64,000 bases of DNA, taken from NCBI RefSeq assembly GCF_900168295.1, contig NZ_FVZL01000005.1:1-64000 (forward strand). The letters are read 5' to 3'. Below the pieces are notes generated by a model. It did no database searches, had not been told where the DNA came from, and was given only the letters and a program-made list of their open reading frames with translations. Each line of letters starts with the position of its first letter. Within the stretch, counting starts at the first letter, position 1. This document shows, piece after piece, positions 1-8,542 of the stretch. Source of the stretch: Arthrobacter sp. P2b. Lineage in GTDB: Bacteria > Actinomycetota > Actinomycetes > Actinomycetales > Micrococcaceae. The translations under genes and the position numbers were made by a program.

Positions 1-38
1 GCCGAGCCGTCGATAATCATGGATGCGGAGTAGGCCAC
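1..38 (-). CDS. possible start of an unidentified gene, cut by the window edge
   Basis: On the minus strand an AAGGAAGG ribosome-binding site precedes a GTG at 38-36, and the frame stays open to the window edge, reading MAYSASMIIDGSA. Only about 12 codons are visible, so no product can be named. A perfect palindrome at 57-72 lies just upstream, where an operator would be expected. The call rests only on the start signal and the upstream palindrome, so confidence is low. Confidence 0.25.
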   Translation of the reverse strand, partial: MAYSASMIIDGS

Positions 39-56
39 AATGCCTTCCTTCTGTGT

Positions 57-72
57 AGTCTGTCGACAGACT
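57..72. promoter_or_regulatory. 16-bp perfect palindrome, candidate GntR operator (site A)
   Basis: AGTCTGTCGACAGACT is a perfect 16-bp palindrome. Its core CTGTCG/CGACAG recurs in palindromes at 1724-1740, 8551-8566 and 8659-8675, each near a gene start of the catabolic cluster. It sits between the gntR gene at 153-818 and a possible gene running off the left edge. Binding by either flanking GntR protein is inference. Confidence 0.5.
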
Positions 73-152
73 TCAAGGCTAGACGCATCGACATCATCGG
101 TCAAGAGGGCGACGGGATCGGCGTCGAAGGCCAGGGGGACGGCGGATACGTC

Positions 153-818
153 TCAGTCCAGAGTGTGCGCGTGGATCATGGCGACGATGCTCCGCGTGCT
201 TTGGATCATGTGGAGGCGCATCTGCTCCGCCGCGGCATCGGGGTCGCCCGTCACGACGGCTTCGAACACCGCGCGGTGCTCTCGGAGCACCTCCTGGGCA
301 CGGTCCGGGGCCGCTCCACGGGCGAGGCGCGCCACTCGGAGCTGTCGTTCGATCTCGTCGCTGTACTGGAGCAGCTTCGGGTTCTGCGTGAGCTGCCCGA
401 GCGCGTGATGGAAGTCGATCTGGTGGGGGTAGCTTCGGGCCGGATTGGAGAGGACGTTCTCGAGCTGGTCCATGACCGACTTCAGCCGGTCACGCCCCGC
501 ATCGTCGATTCGCTCCGCGGCGAGGCGGGCGACCTGCATTTCGATGGCGAGCCGTACTTCGCCAAGGTGGTTGACGCCCTCCGCGTCGGGACTGGCGACG
601 AAAGCTCCTCGACCGGGCACCATGCGTACGAGTCCTTCTCCGTTGAGGTCGCGCAGGGCCTCACGGAGCGGCGAGCGGCTGATCTGCAGACGGTCGCTCA
701 GTGCCAGTTCGTTGATGCGATCCCCGGGAGCGAGCTTGCCGGAGAGGATTTCCTCGCGGATCAAGTCGCTGGCGATATCCGAGAATTTACGAGTTCGGAA
801 TTGTGTCAGGTCGGTCAT
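153..818 (-). CDS. GntR/FCD-family transcriptional regulator
   Basis: This 221-residue protein has an N-terminal winged helix-turn-helix, with the motif SRSPLREALRDL at about residues 50-61, followed by a helical FCD ligand-binding domain. That is the layout of FadR-subfamily GntR repressors, which usually sense carboxylic acids. The ATG at 818 is chosen because GAGAAGAGGACGAGCG precedes it; a longer frame to 869 has no comparable signal. It is strikingly similar to the regulator at 7858-8511 on the same strand, and the two bracket the dehydrogenase/ETF/cytochrome/PrpF cluster. It probably represses that cluster in response to a tricarboxylate. The ligand is unknown. Confidence 0.9.
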   Translation of the reverse strand: MTDLTQFRTRKFSDIASDLIREEILSGKLAPGDRINELALSDRLQISRSPLREALRDLNGEGLVRMVPGRGAFVASPDAEGVNHLGEVRLAIEMQVARLAAERIDDAGRDRLKSVMDQLENVLSNPARSYPHQIDFHHALGQLTQNPKLLQYSDEIERQLRVARLARGAAPDRAQEVLREHRAVFEAVVTGDPDAAAEQMRLHMIQSTRSIVAMIHAHTLD

Positions 819-1021
819 CGCTCGTCCTCTTCTCCGCCATCGAACAGCGATCTCTGAGTCGTGCAGCACGTATGGCCGCGGGAGCGGACCACACGGCCGT
901 GACTGCGACGATCGTCAGCTGACTCCACATTACCGCTCCCACACCCACTGGCGGGGGAACTCTCCAGCGGTGACGACATGACGGACAACGGCGTGCCGAT
1001 CATTGAGCATGGTCTCTTGCC

Positions 1022-1309
1022 TTGTCCGCAGCGCGATGGGGTCCCGCGGTCCGCAACGCTGCCCTGATTGCTCCTCTGGCCCGGCAAGATCTGGTTGGCC
1101 GCAGGGCTGCCACCGATGCTGCAACGCAGCTGGGTGTATCCGTCTGGCAGTTTTACGTTCTTATTGAACGGTTCAGACACGGTTCCGGCAATGTGACGGA
1201 CCTCCTACAGGACAGTCGGATGGCGGGACGCGGCAGCGGGCGGCTGGTCAAACTTGTCGAGGACGTGGTCCAGGAATTGATCCGTACCGGCTACCTGAAG
1301 CGGCAGTAG
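1022..1309 (+). pseudogene. truncated Mu/TniA-type transposase, N-terminal fragment
   Basis: The reading frame encodes about 95 residues. It has a helix-turn-helix (LGVSVWQFYVLIERFRHGSG), a GRGSGRLVKLVEDVVQELI segment, and ends in YLKRQ. This matches the start of Mu-transposase/TniA/TnsB-like proteins, where a related segment leads into the catalytic core. Here a TAG stops it at the point where those proteins continue, and no DDE domain follows. No good ribosome-binding site is visible. I read it as a transposition scar next to the catabolic cluster. The family assignment is from remembered sequence pattern only. Confidence 0.6.
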
Positions 1310-1863
1310 CTTTCCCTGGCGGCCCTTTCACCGTGGCATCGTCCAGGCTTGTTTAGTTAAGGGGGCTGGCCGCACCGTCCCGGGAGCACAGTCGCTCGCC
1401 GGATAGCAGCTCTGCAGCCTGTCGGAGTTACCCGCTGGAGGGAAGGCACGGATGCGGCCCGTCCTCTGCTTGGATTCTCGGGGCCCCTCGGCCTCTCCCC
1501 CGCCGTCGGCGGGCCCGCGGATGTTCCCGTCGATGACGACCTTGTGGAAGGCATCGCCGAGTTGGGCAGGAATAGATACAACCCGCGAAGAAGTGAACTT
1601 CTAAGGCTAGTTTCCTTGTATCCGGCGGAACGCGTTCCTTTTCGCGGCGTCCACTGGCATGTCCTCGTTCGCAACGAATCAACGACGCCATTGCGGACAC
1701 TAGGGGCAAACTTGGCCTGTCGCCTGTCGGCAGCCGACAGAATGCGATACACTTTTGCCATCGTTCACACAACGTGGCGTTGGCACAACACGGTGGAAAG
1801 CCTGTGGCAGAGCATGCGCTCCGTGTATTGGCGGTAGCACCGCAGGAGAGGCTAGGAGTAGCA
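1310..1863. other. gene-free stretch upstream of the dehydrogenase operon
   Basis: I see no credible gene here. Several overlapping frames stay open because of base composition, but none has a start signal or a recognisable product. The segment probably holds the promoter and operator of the downstream operon, including the palindrome at 1724-1740, plus remnants of whatever the truncated transposase belonged to. Confidence 0.6.
1724..1740. promoter_or_regulatory. 17-bp perfect inverted repeat, candidate GntR operator (site B)
   Basis: CTGTCGGC-A-GCCGACAG is a perfect 8-bp inverted repeat around one base, about 125 bp before the dehydrogenase start. It matches the palindrome at 8659-8675 at 14 of 17 positions and shares half-site CTGTCG with 57-72. 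It is a good candidate operator for the flanking GntR pair. Confidence 0.5.
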
Positions 1864-3315
1864 ATGACCGAAAAATACGACGTAGTGGTCGTGGGTGGGG
1901 CAAGCGCTGGCTTCGCAGCGGCGGCAGCCGCGAAGGAGGCTGGCGCGGAGAAGGTTCTCGTCCTCGAAAAGGCGACTCGTGACCTAGTTGGCGGCAACTG
2001 CCGCTACTCGCTCATGGGATTCCGTTTCGTTCACGACGGAACCGACGAGTTGATGCAACTCATCCCGGAACACGAGCGGGCGGAGCACGCACGGGCGCGA
2101 GTCGCTCCGTACACGAAGGAGAAGTTCATCGCTGACCTCAATCGGGTCACGCGTGGGCGGATTGACAGCGAACTGGCCGAAGTCCTAGCGGACGATTCTC
2201 GTGATGCAATCGCCTGGATGACTAGCCTCGGGCACAAATGGCGCTTCCGCAACCCGGTCGACATGGGTGACTACACCCACTACGATCCCGGCACGGCGGT
2301 CTGCCCGGTCGACGGCGGCCTCGGCCTTGTCGAGCGCTGGATCAAGATCGCCGAAGGCATGGGCATCGATTTCCGAACCGAGTCCTCCGTGACTGGTCTG
2401 CTTGGTGACTACCGCGGCGTCCACGGCGTGCAGGTTGACGGACCTCAGGGACGCTATGAAGTCGAGTGCGACTCAGTCATCCTGGCGAGCGGCGGGTTCC
2501 AAGCGAGCGCCGAGCGACGTGGTCGATACCTCGAGCAGAACGCCGACCTGATGAAGGTTCGGGGCAGCCGCCACAACACTGGCGAGGTCCTGCAGATGGC
2601 GATCGATCTCGGTGCGAAGACTGCCGGTCAGTGGCAGGGGGCACACGCCAGCCCTGTCGATCTTGACACGCCCCCGGCGGAAATCGACGACTCCGTCAAC
2701 CGGTACGCCTACCCCTTCGGCATCACGGTCAACGCCGAGGCCAAGCGCTTCTTCGACGAGGCCGAGGCGCACCGCACCTACACCTACGCGAAGACCGGCT
2801 GGGCCGTGCTCCGGGAGAACGGCGGCTATGCGTTCCAGATCTACGACCAAAAGTCCGTCGAATATTTCCCAGTCGAGTACGCGCAGGCGACGCCGATCGT
2901 CGCCGACAGCATCCCCGAACTCGCTGAGAAGCTCGGCCTCGACCCTGCCGCACTCACGACGACGGTCGACGAGTTCAACTCCGCGATCGACCAGAGCGTC
3001 CCGTTCGACGCGACGAAGGACGACGGCCGACGCACTCACGGTCTCACGCCCAACAAGTCAAACTGGTGTCTGACCATCGAAGAGGGACCCTTCCTCGCCT
3101 ATCGGGTCACCGCAGGCATTACTTTCACGTTCGGCGGCCTGGCAGTCAACCGTGACTCTCAGGTGCTGAATCAGTCGGGGCAGCCGATGAAGGGACTGTT
3201 CGCCACCGGCGACATCCTCGGCCTCTTCTTCCACAATTACCCGTCGTGCACCGGAATGACGCGAAACGTCGTGTTCGGCGGACGTGCCGGCGCTGCAGCA
3301 GCCGGGGTGTTGTAG
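1864..3315 (+). CDS. FAD-dependent tricarballylate dehydrogenase-like / fumarate reductase-family oxidoreductase
   Basis: This 483-residue flavoprotein opens with a Rossmann FAD-binding segment (VVVGGASAGFAAAAAA, residues 6-21) and an early RYSLMGFRF stretch like the GGNSRH region of TcuA. Its C-terminal end (GLFATGDILG, then a conserved SCTGMTRNVVFGG block) is the typical second FAD-contact motif of the fumarate reductase/3-ketosteroid dehydrogenase family. The closest known role I can suggest is TcuA, which oxidises tricarballylate to cis-aconitate. The ATG at 1864 follows AGGAGAGGCTAGGAGTAGCA; longer frames lack this. It leads a run with etfB, etfA and a membrane cytochrome b, so electrons probably leave through ETF. 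Substrate is inferred; other 2-enoate or dicarboxylate substrates are possible. Confidence 0.8.
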   Translation: MTEKYDVVVVGGASAGFAAAAAAKEAGAEKVLVLEKATRDLVGGNCRYSLMGFRFVHDGTDELMQLIPEHERAEHARARVAPYTKEKFIADLNRVTRGRIDSELAEVLADDSRDAIAWMTSLGHKWRFRNPVDMGDYTHYDPGTAVCPVDGGLGLVERWIKIAEGMGIDFRTESSVTGLLGDYRGVHGVQVDGPQGRYEVECDSVILASGGFQASAERRGRYLEQNADLMKVRGSRHNTGEVLQMAIDLGAKTAGQWQGAHASPVDLDTPPAEIDDSVNRYAYPFGITVNAEAKRFFDEAEAHRTYTYAKTGWAVLRENGGYAFQIYDQKSVEYFPVEYAQATPIVADSIPELAEKLGLDPAALTTTVDEFNSAIDQSVPFDATKDDGRRTHGLTPNKSNWCLTIEEGPFLAYRVTAGITFTFGGLAVNRDSQVLNQSGQPMKGLFATGDILGLFFHNYPSCTGMTRNVVFGGRAGAAAAGVL

Positions 3316-3393
3316 GCCCCCTCGAATCAGGGCACGGGAGGCGATCCATACTCCCGTGCCCATGGGGAGGCGTAGACGGAAGAGAGGAGTCCG

Positions 3394-4170
3394 ATGAAGA
3401 TCGTTGTCTTAGTTAAAGAGGTCCCCGATACCTACGGAGACCGCAAGCTGAGCCTGGAGACAGGTCTCGCGAATCGTGCTGCGAGCGACGCGGTGATCGA
3501 CGAGATTGGTGAGCGTGCTTTGGAGCTCGCGCTGAGTCACGTTGACAAGAATCCGGACGCGGAGGTCGTCGTGCTGTCGATGGCTCCAGCGACCGCGCAG
3601 GCGACCCTACGCAAGGCGTTGGCGATGGGTGCGGGATCAGCAGTGCAGGTCGCCGACGAGCGGCTCCTGGGCGCGGATCTCGGCCTCACGGCCGAAGTAC
3701 TCGCCGCCGCATTGCAACGGACCGGGTTCGACCTCGTGATCGCGGGCAACCTCTCGACCGATGGATCGGGAGGCGTGATCCCGGCGATGATCGCGGAGCT
3801 GCTGGGCGTGCCGAGCGCCACGGCGTTGAGCGACGTCGAGATCAATCCCGGAAAGGTTTCCGGCGTCCGCTCACTGGATGGCGCGACGATGGCGGTGTCG
3901 GCGACGCTGCCGGCCGTCATCTCCATCACCGAAGCGCTGCCTGATGCGCGGCTCCCGAACTTCAAGGGCATCATGGCCGCCAAAAGGAAACCCCTTGAGA
4001 CGCTTTCGCTCGCGGATCTCTCTATCGATGCGGAGGACCATTCCGCCTCTCGGTCGATCGTCATCGGGTTAAGCGAGACGGCGCCGCGCGCGGCGGGCTT
4101 GAAGATCACTGATGAGGGTAACGCGGGCGAGCGTCTCGCGGAATTCCTGATCCAGAACCGGTTCGTGTAA
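3394..4170 (+). CDS. etfB: electron transfer flavoprotein beta subunit
   Basis: This 258-residue protein begins MKIVVLVKEVPDTYGD and has the standard EtfB adenine-nucleotide-binding fold. Signatures include the DEIGERALELAL helix, the AGNLSTDGSGGVIPAMIAELL segment and the late PNFKGIMAAKRKPLE stretch characteristic of the family. It dimerises with EtfA to carry electrons from a flavin dehydrogenase. GAGAGGAGTCCG directly before the ATG is a strong ribosome-binding site. It lies 78 bp after the FAD dehydrogenase and 11 bp before etfA. Neither acyl-CoA dehydrogenase nor ETF-quinone oxidoreductase genes are present nearby, so this ETF appears dedicated to the upstream dehydrogenase. Confidence 0.95.
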   Translation: MKIVVLVKEVPDTYGDRKLSLETGLANRAASDAVIDEIGERALELALSHVDKNPDAEVVVLSMAPATAQATLRKALAMGAGSAVQVADERLLGADLGLTAEVLAAALQRTGFDLVIAGNLSTDGSGGVIPAMIAELLGVPSATALSDVEINPGKVSGVRSLDGATMAVSATLPAVISITEALPDARLPNFKGIMAAKRKPLETLSLADLSIDAEDHSASRSIVIGLSETAPRAAGLKITDEGNAGERLAEFLIQNRFV

Positions 4171-4181
4171 GAGAGGGCTAA

Positions 4182-5156
4182 ATGTCGGAATTTACGGAAG
4201 ACCCGATCCTAGTGCTAGTGGATGTCGACCCCTCGGGGGGTCTTGCTAAGTCGTCGGCAGGACTGTTGGGGGCCGCGGCGCAGATCGGCACGCCGGTCGC
4301 AGTGATCGTGGCGACAGATGCCGCATCCCTCGCATCGCAGGCGGCGGATCTGGGCGCAGCCGTGGTGCTGACGGCGCCGGGTGACGCAGCCCTCGTGGCG
4401 GCGTCACACGTGGACGCGCTCACGGCTGCGGCGGATCGCGTGCGCCCGCACGCCGTGCTCGTGTCAAACTCCGTCGAGGGACGTGAGGTCGCGGCCCGGT
4501 TCGCCGCGCGGACGCGATCTGGTCTTGCGGCGGATGCCGTCGCCGTATCGCGGGACCAGGAGGGCGTGGTAGCACATCACTCCGTGTACGGCGGTGCTTA
4601 CAGCGTCGACTCCGCAGTGACGTGGGGCGCACCCGTGATCACGATCCGTCAGGGCGCGGTCGAAGATCGCGCGCAGGCCCGCACTCCTGTCGTGCATGAG
4701 CTCGAGGTGCGCGACTCTGGAAAGCCGGCGGCATCCGTAGAATCGCTGGAAGAAACCGTCGTCGTCTCTTCGCGCCCCGAGTTGCGCGGTGCCACGAAAG
4801 TGGTTTCGGGAGGCCTGGGGCTCGGATCGGCCGAGAAATTCACGCTCGTCGAGCAGCTCGCAGACGTGCTCGGCGCGGCCGTCGGCGCATCGCGCGCGGC
4901 AGTGGACGCGGGCTACGTGCCGTCTTCATACCAGGTCGGGCAAACCGGCGTATCGGTGTCGCCGCAACTGTACATCGCGGTAGGTATCTCCGGCGCGATC
5001 CAGCACAGGGCCGGCATGCAGACTGCCAAGACAATTGTCGCTATCAATAAAGATCCGGATGCCGCGATCTTCGAGATCGCCGACTTCGGGGTGGTCGGGG
5101 ACCTGTTCGAGATCATGCCTCAACTAATTTCTGCACTCGAAGCGAAGAAGGTCTGA
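4182..5156 (+). CDS. etfA: electron transfer flavoprotein alpha subunit
   Basis: This 324-residue protein carries the C-terminal EtfA FAD-binding domain intact. [20 protein letters not shown] is followed by [16 protein letters not shown] and then [20 protein letters not shown], the family hallmark. The N-terminal half is the usual variable alpha/beta domain. AGAGGGCTAA precedes the ATG. It forms the FAD-containing half of the ETF dimer with the product of the gene 11 bp upstream. The cytochrome b gene starts 5 bp after its stop, so the two are probably translationally coupled and the cytochrome is the likely electron acceptor. Confidence 0.95.
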   Translation: MSEFTEDPILVLVDVDPSGGLAKSSAGLLGAAAQIGTPVAVIVATDAASLASQAADLGAAVVLTAPGDAALVAASHVDALTAAADRVRPHAVLVSNSVEGREVAARFAARTRSGLAADAVAVSRDQEGVVAHHSVYGGAYSVDSAVTWGAPVITIRQGAVEDRAQARTPVVHELEVRDSGKPAASVESLEETVVVSSRPELRGATKVVSGGLGLGSAEKFTLVEQLADVLGAAVGASRAAVDAGYVPSSYQVGQTGVSVSPQLYIAVGISGAIQHRAGMQTAKTIVAINKDPDAAIFEIADFGVVGDLFEIMPQLISALEAKKV

Positions 5157-5161
5157 CTGCC

Positions 5162-6583
5162 GTGGCAACCCAACCCCGATCCTTTCGTCGAGGACTGCCG
5201 CGCATTCCCGGAGGAGATTCCTGGCCTGCCGTCGTCGCGGCTGTAACAGATGCCGCAGGTCCCGTGATCGCGGATCCGATCTTCCCTGATCTGGCCGTGG
5301 TTGTGGATCCTACCCCGGCTGCGGTATCCGCCCCGGCTTCGGTGCGAGCCGAAGCGTGGAACGACGCCGGAACCGCACCCAGGTCGCCGCGCCAAGGTCT
5401 GCCGCGGGTCGCCGGTGGCGAACCTTGGCCCGCGGCTTTCGCCGCCCACCCTGCCGCGGCGGGCATCCACGGCGACGTGGAGGAGACGGCAGCCGCTGTA
5501 CCGGCGCGGCGGATGGGCCTGCCGCGCGCGGCAACAACAGCGGCCAGCCAAGCCGTAGCCGCTCCCGTGGCAGCCCCGACCACACCGGCCGCGACTTCCG
5601 TCGATCCCGCTCCCCACCCGCTTCTCCCGTCCACCCGCACGGAGCAACCGGAGATCGCTGCGCAGCCCACGCCGCCGCCGAATCGAGACGGCCGGTTCTC
5701 GCGAGGTCGGTGGGCACGCGCCGTTATGAGCGGTGTCGGGCTGATGGTGGCCGCAGGAATGGTCGTGGCGCTCACGCGCTGGTTCCTGAGCGCTAAATTC
5801 ATGCAGGACTTCCTCGCCACCTATCCCGGCGAGTACGAGCTTCCAGTTGGCGCGCCAGCCGGGGTGCCGACGTGGCTTGGCTGGCAGCACTTCTTCACGG
5901 TGTTCCTGATGGTGCTGATCATCCGGTCGGGTCTAGGAGTGCGCACGGAAAAGCGGCCCGCCCTCCTCTGGTCGCCGCGCAACAACAGCGACCGCAAGAT
6001 CAGCATGAGCCTGTGGTTCCACCAGGCGCTCGACATCCTCTGGATCCTCAATGGCATCGTCTTCATCGTACTGCTGTTCGTCACAGGGCAATGGATGAAG
6101 ATTGTCCCCACATCGTGGACCGTTATCCCGAACGCTGTCAGCGCCGGCCTGCAGTACATGGCGCTGGACTGGCCCACTGAGAACGGCTGGGTGAATTACA
6201 ACAGCCTGCAGCAGCTTGCGTACTTCGCTACCGTGTTCCTAGCGGCGCCGCTCGCGATCGCGAGCGGCGTGCGAATGAGCCACGTCTGGCCGAAGAAGGC
6301 CACACGCCTCAGTAGGGCCTACCCGATCGAGTGGGCGCGCGCGGTGCACTTCCCCGTCATGATCTACTTCGTCGTGTTCATCGTCATGCACGTCGCACTG
6401 GTGTTCGCGACGGGCATGCTTCGCAACCTCAACCACATGTACGCGGGCCAGGATGCCGTGAGCTGGGACGGGTTCTGGATCTTCGCGGCATCCCTCGTCG
6501 TCATCGCCTCAGGCTGGATCGCGGCGCGCCCCGTCGTGCTCGTCCCCATCGCACGATTGTTCGGCAAGGTCAGTCGGGGATGA
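5162..6583 (+). CDS. membrane cytochrome b/b6-type protein with repeated N-terminal RGLPR motif
   Basis: This 473-residue protein has two parts. Residues 1-175 are a Pro/Ala-rich cytoplasmic-looking tail containing the motif RRGLPRIPGG..WP at 9-22, again as RQGLPRVAGGEPWP at 77-90, and a short RMGLPRAA at 117-124. After that come several hydrophobic helices bearing histidines in helix contexts (WLGWQHFF, SLWFHQALDI, GVRMSHVW, RAVHFPVM, FIVMHVAL) typical of cytochrome b561-like di-heme proteins. The GTG at 5162 is 5 bp after etfA. By position it should accept electrons from ETF, or from the dehydrogenase directly, and reduce quinone, taking the place of TcuB or ETF-QO. That role is inference; the heme ligands are seen. 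Confidence 0.8.
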   Translation: MATQPRSFRRGLPRIPGGDSWPAVVAAVTDAAGPVIADPIFPDLAVVVDPTPAAVSAPASVRAEAWNDAGTAPRSPRQGLPRVAGGEPWPAAFAAHPAAAGIHGDVEETAAAVPARRMGLPRAATTAASQAVAAPVAAPTTPAATSVDPAPHPLLPSTRTEQPEIAAQPTPPPNRDGRFSRGRWARAVMSGVGLMVAAGMVVALTRWFLSAKFMQDFLATYPGEYELPVGAPAGVPTWLGWQHFFTVFLMVLIIRSGLGVRTEKRPALLWSPRNNSDRKISMSLWFHQALDILWILNGIVFIVLLFVTGQWMKIVPTSWTVIPNAVSAGLQYMALDWPTENGWVNYNSLQQLAYFATVFLAAPLAIASGVRMSHVWPKKATRLSRAYPIEWARAVHFPVMIYFVVFIVMHVALVFATGMLRNLNHMYAGQDAVSWDGFWIFAASLVVIASGWIAARPVVLVPIARLFGKVSRG

Positions 6584-6606
6584 ACGGCGCCTTGCCGAGC
6601 ATTCAT

Positions 6607-6685
6607 CGCGATGGTGCCTAGCGATTCCGGAAATGTAACAGCAAATGTTGACAGTTCACAGATGCAACGGCTAGGCACCGTCGCG
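6607..6685. promoter_or_regulatory. 16-bp inverted repeat flanking the likely prpF-like promoter
   Basis: CGCGATGGTGCCTAGC at 6607-6622 is repeated inverted as GCTAGGCACCGTCGCG at 6670-6685, with 15 of 16 positions matching. The arms are 47 bp apart, and their centres are 63 bp apart, close to six helical turns. A consensus TTGACA lies between them at 6648-6653. The right arm would overlap the -10 region and lies 26 bp before the downstream GTG start. This looks like a two-site operator, possibly with looping. An RNA structure is the alternative. Confidence 0.5.
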
Positions 6686-6710
6686 ACGATGCAAACCACA
6701 GGAGGAAAAC

Positions 6711-7790
6711 GTGATTCAGGATTCGTTCGGCATTCCATTCGTGCTCATGAGGGGAGGGACGAGCAAAGGCGTATTTCTGCATGCCGCGGATGTGGCGCCG
6801 TACGCGGGCTGCCTGGACGATCTGCTGCTCTCGATCATGGGGAGCCCCGATCCGATGCAGATCGACGGGCTTGGGGGAACGTACTCGAGCACATCCAAGG
6901 TCGTGATCGTCCGTGCCGTCGGAAACGAGATCCACTATCGCTTCGCGCAGGTGGGAGTGGAGCGCGCCGTGGTGGACTGGAGCGGGAACTGCGGGAACCT
7001 CACCACAGCGGTTGCGCCATTCGCGATCGACGAGGGTCTCGTCCCAATCACCGGGGGGCGGATGCAGGTGCCACTCTTCAACGAGAACACGGACGTCTCG
7101 ATCGAGGCCGAACTCTTCACGAGCAACGGGCGCGCGGCGGTTAAGGGGGAGCAGATTGTCCCCGGCGTCCCCGGATCGGGATCGCCCATCACGACACGCT
7201 ATCTCGATCCGGCGATCTCGGGACGAGCGCTGCCCACGGGGCGGGCCATGGACGCGCTCGTCGTCGACGGTGAACACATCCCGTGCTCGATCGTAGCGGT
7301 GACCCATCCCTACGTGCTGGTCGATATGGCAGTCCTCGGGGGGAAGCTCGCAGTCGACGAGATCGACGGCGATATCGCGCTGGTCGAAAAGGTGGAGCGC
7401 ATCCGCAACGCAGCAGCACATCTATTGGAGGAATCAGGACTGCACGCGGATGGCGGCCCTGGACCTACATGGCCGCGGATAGCGATGGTCGGACCAGGGG
7501 CGGATGATGTCGATCTCCTGGCTCGGTCGTTCTCGATGGGTCGCCCTCATCGGGCGCTGCCGATGACCGCGGCGATGTGTATCGCGGCCGCAGCGCGGCT
7601 TCACGGCACGCTCGTGCACTCTCACGCGGCAGTATCAGGCGCATCAATCCGGATCCGGCACCCGAAGGGCGTCGTCGAGGTCGAGTCGCTCCTCGATGAT
7701 AAGGATGGAGTGGCATCGGTCGGTGTGACACGCACAGCGCGCAGGATCGCAGCAGGCGTGGTCTACGTCGACGATCTGACGCGCAGCTGA
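6711..7790 (+). CDS. PrpF-family isomerase (2-methylaconitate/aconitate isomerase-like)
   Basis: This 359-residue protein has the PrpF/diaminopimelate-epimerase-like double fold. Family marks are FVLMRGGTSKGVFLH near residues 9-23, MGSPDPMQIDGLGGTYSSTSK, and the DWSGNCGNLTTAVAPFAI segment with its conserved Cys. PrpF proteins isomerise 2-methylaconitate or related enoate tricarboxylates such as trans/cis-aconitate and oxalomesaconate. GGAGGAAAAC places the GTG at 6711. It follows the ETF/cytochrome genes by 127 bp behind its own apparent promoter. Given the upstream tricarballylate-dehydrogenase-like enzyme, an aconitate isomerase role is attractive. A role in the methylcitrate pathway is possible but less likely, since prpD lies nearby and normally needs no PrpF. 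Confidence 0.85.
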   Translation: MIQDSFGIPFVLMRGGTSKGVFLHAADVAPYAGCLDDLLLSIMGSPDPMQIDGLGGTYSSTSKVVIVRAVGNEIHYRFAQVGVERAVVDWSGNCGNLTTAVAPFAIDEGLVPITGGRMQVPLFNENTDVSIEAELFTSNGRAAVKGEQIVPGVPGSGSPITTRYLDPAISGRALPTGRAMDALVVDGEHIPCSIVAVTHPYVLVDMAVLGGKLAVDEIDGDIALVEKVERIRNAAAHLLEESGLHADGGPGPTWPRIAMVGPGADDVDLLARSFSMGRPHRALPMTAAMCIAAAARLHGTLVHSHAAVSGASIRIRHPKGVVEVESLLDDKDGVASVGVTRTARRIAAGVVYVDDLTRS

Positions 7791-7857
7791 CGGGCAACAG
7801 CGAGGCAAAAGAGGCGATACGCGCGCTTGGCCGCCCGCCACCCCCTTTCGTGCGCGG

Positions 7858-8511
7858 TCAGGAGACGATGAGGGCGATGATCGCGTCGTTGCTCGCCGTG
7901 ATGTGGGACCGCATCTCGCGGTCAGCGCGCTCGACGTCACCGGCTAGAACGGCATCCGAGATGGCGCGGTGCTCGGCGAGGACTTCTCGCGCTCGCGTGG
8001 GCGAGTTGCCTGAAGCGATCCGGGCCAGTCGCAGCTGTCGCTCCACCTCGTCGCTCAGCTGGCTCAGGCGAGGATTCTTGGTGGCTCGGCCAAGGAGGTG
8101 GTGGAAGTTGAGGTGGTGCGGGTACGGGCGATCGGGTGCCGCGATCGCTTCCTCGATCTCGCCGATCATCTGTTTCAGCTCCGCGCGATCGCTTTCATCG
8201 GCCCGCTCGGCGGCGAACCGTGCTACAGCGCATTCGACCGTGAGTCGGATTTCGCCGATCTGAGTGACGGTCTCTATGTCAAAGCTGGCAACGAACGATC
8301 CCTTGCCGGGTGACATCGTGACCAGGCCTTCGCTGGTCAAATCACGAAGCGCTTCCCGGAGCGGAGACCGACTGATCTGCAGTTCCTCGCTCAGAGCGAT
8401 CTCGTTGATGCGCTGCCCCGGAGCGAGTTCGCCGGAGAGGATCTTCTCTCGAACCACCTCAACTGCGACGTCGGAGAACTTCTTGACGCTGAACCGATTC
8501 GCTGTGTCCAT
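7858..8511 (-). CDS. GntR/FCD-family transcriptional regulator, paralogue of the one at 153-818
   Basis: This 217-residue protein has an N-terminal winged helix with SRSPLREALRDL and a C-terminal FCD domain. The ATG at 8511 is preceded by GGAAGG. The 8832 start in the same frame would add over 100 low-complexity residues and is rejected. Its DNA-binding half is nearly the same as that of the regulator at 153-818, so both probably recognise the same palindromes. A consensus minus-strand -10 (TATAAT) at 8543-8548, with a palindrome at 8551-8566 over the spacer, suggests autorepression. It is convergent with the prpF-like gene. Confidence 0.9.
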   Translation of the reverse strand: MDTANRFSVKKFSDVAVEVVREKILSGELAPGQRINEIALSEELQISRSPLREALRDLTSEGLVTMSPGKGSFVASFDIETVTQIGEIRLTVECAVARFAAERADESDRAELKQMIGEIEEAIAAPDRPYPHHLNFHHLLGRATKNPRLSQLSDEVERQLRLARIASGNSPTRAREVLAEHRAISDAVLAGDVERADREMRSHITASNDAIIALIVS

Positions 8512-8542
8512 GTGTTGCTGCCTTCCTGGCGACCTGTACCAA

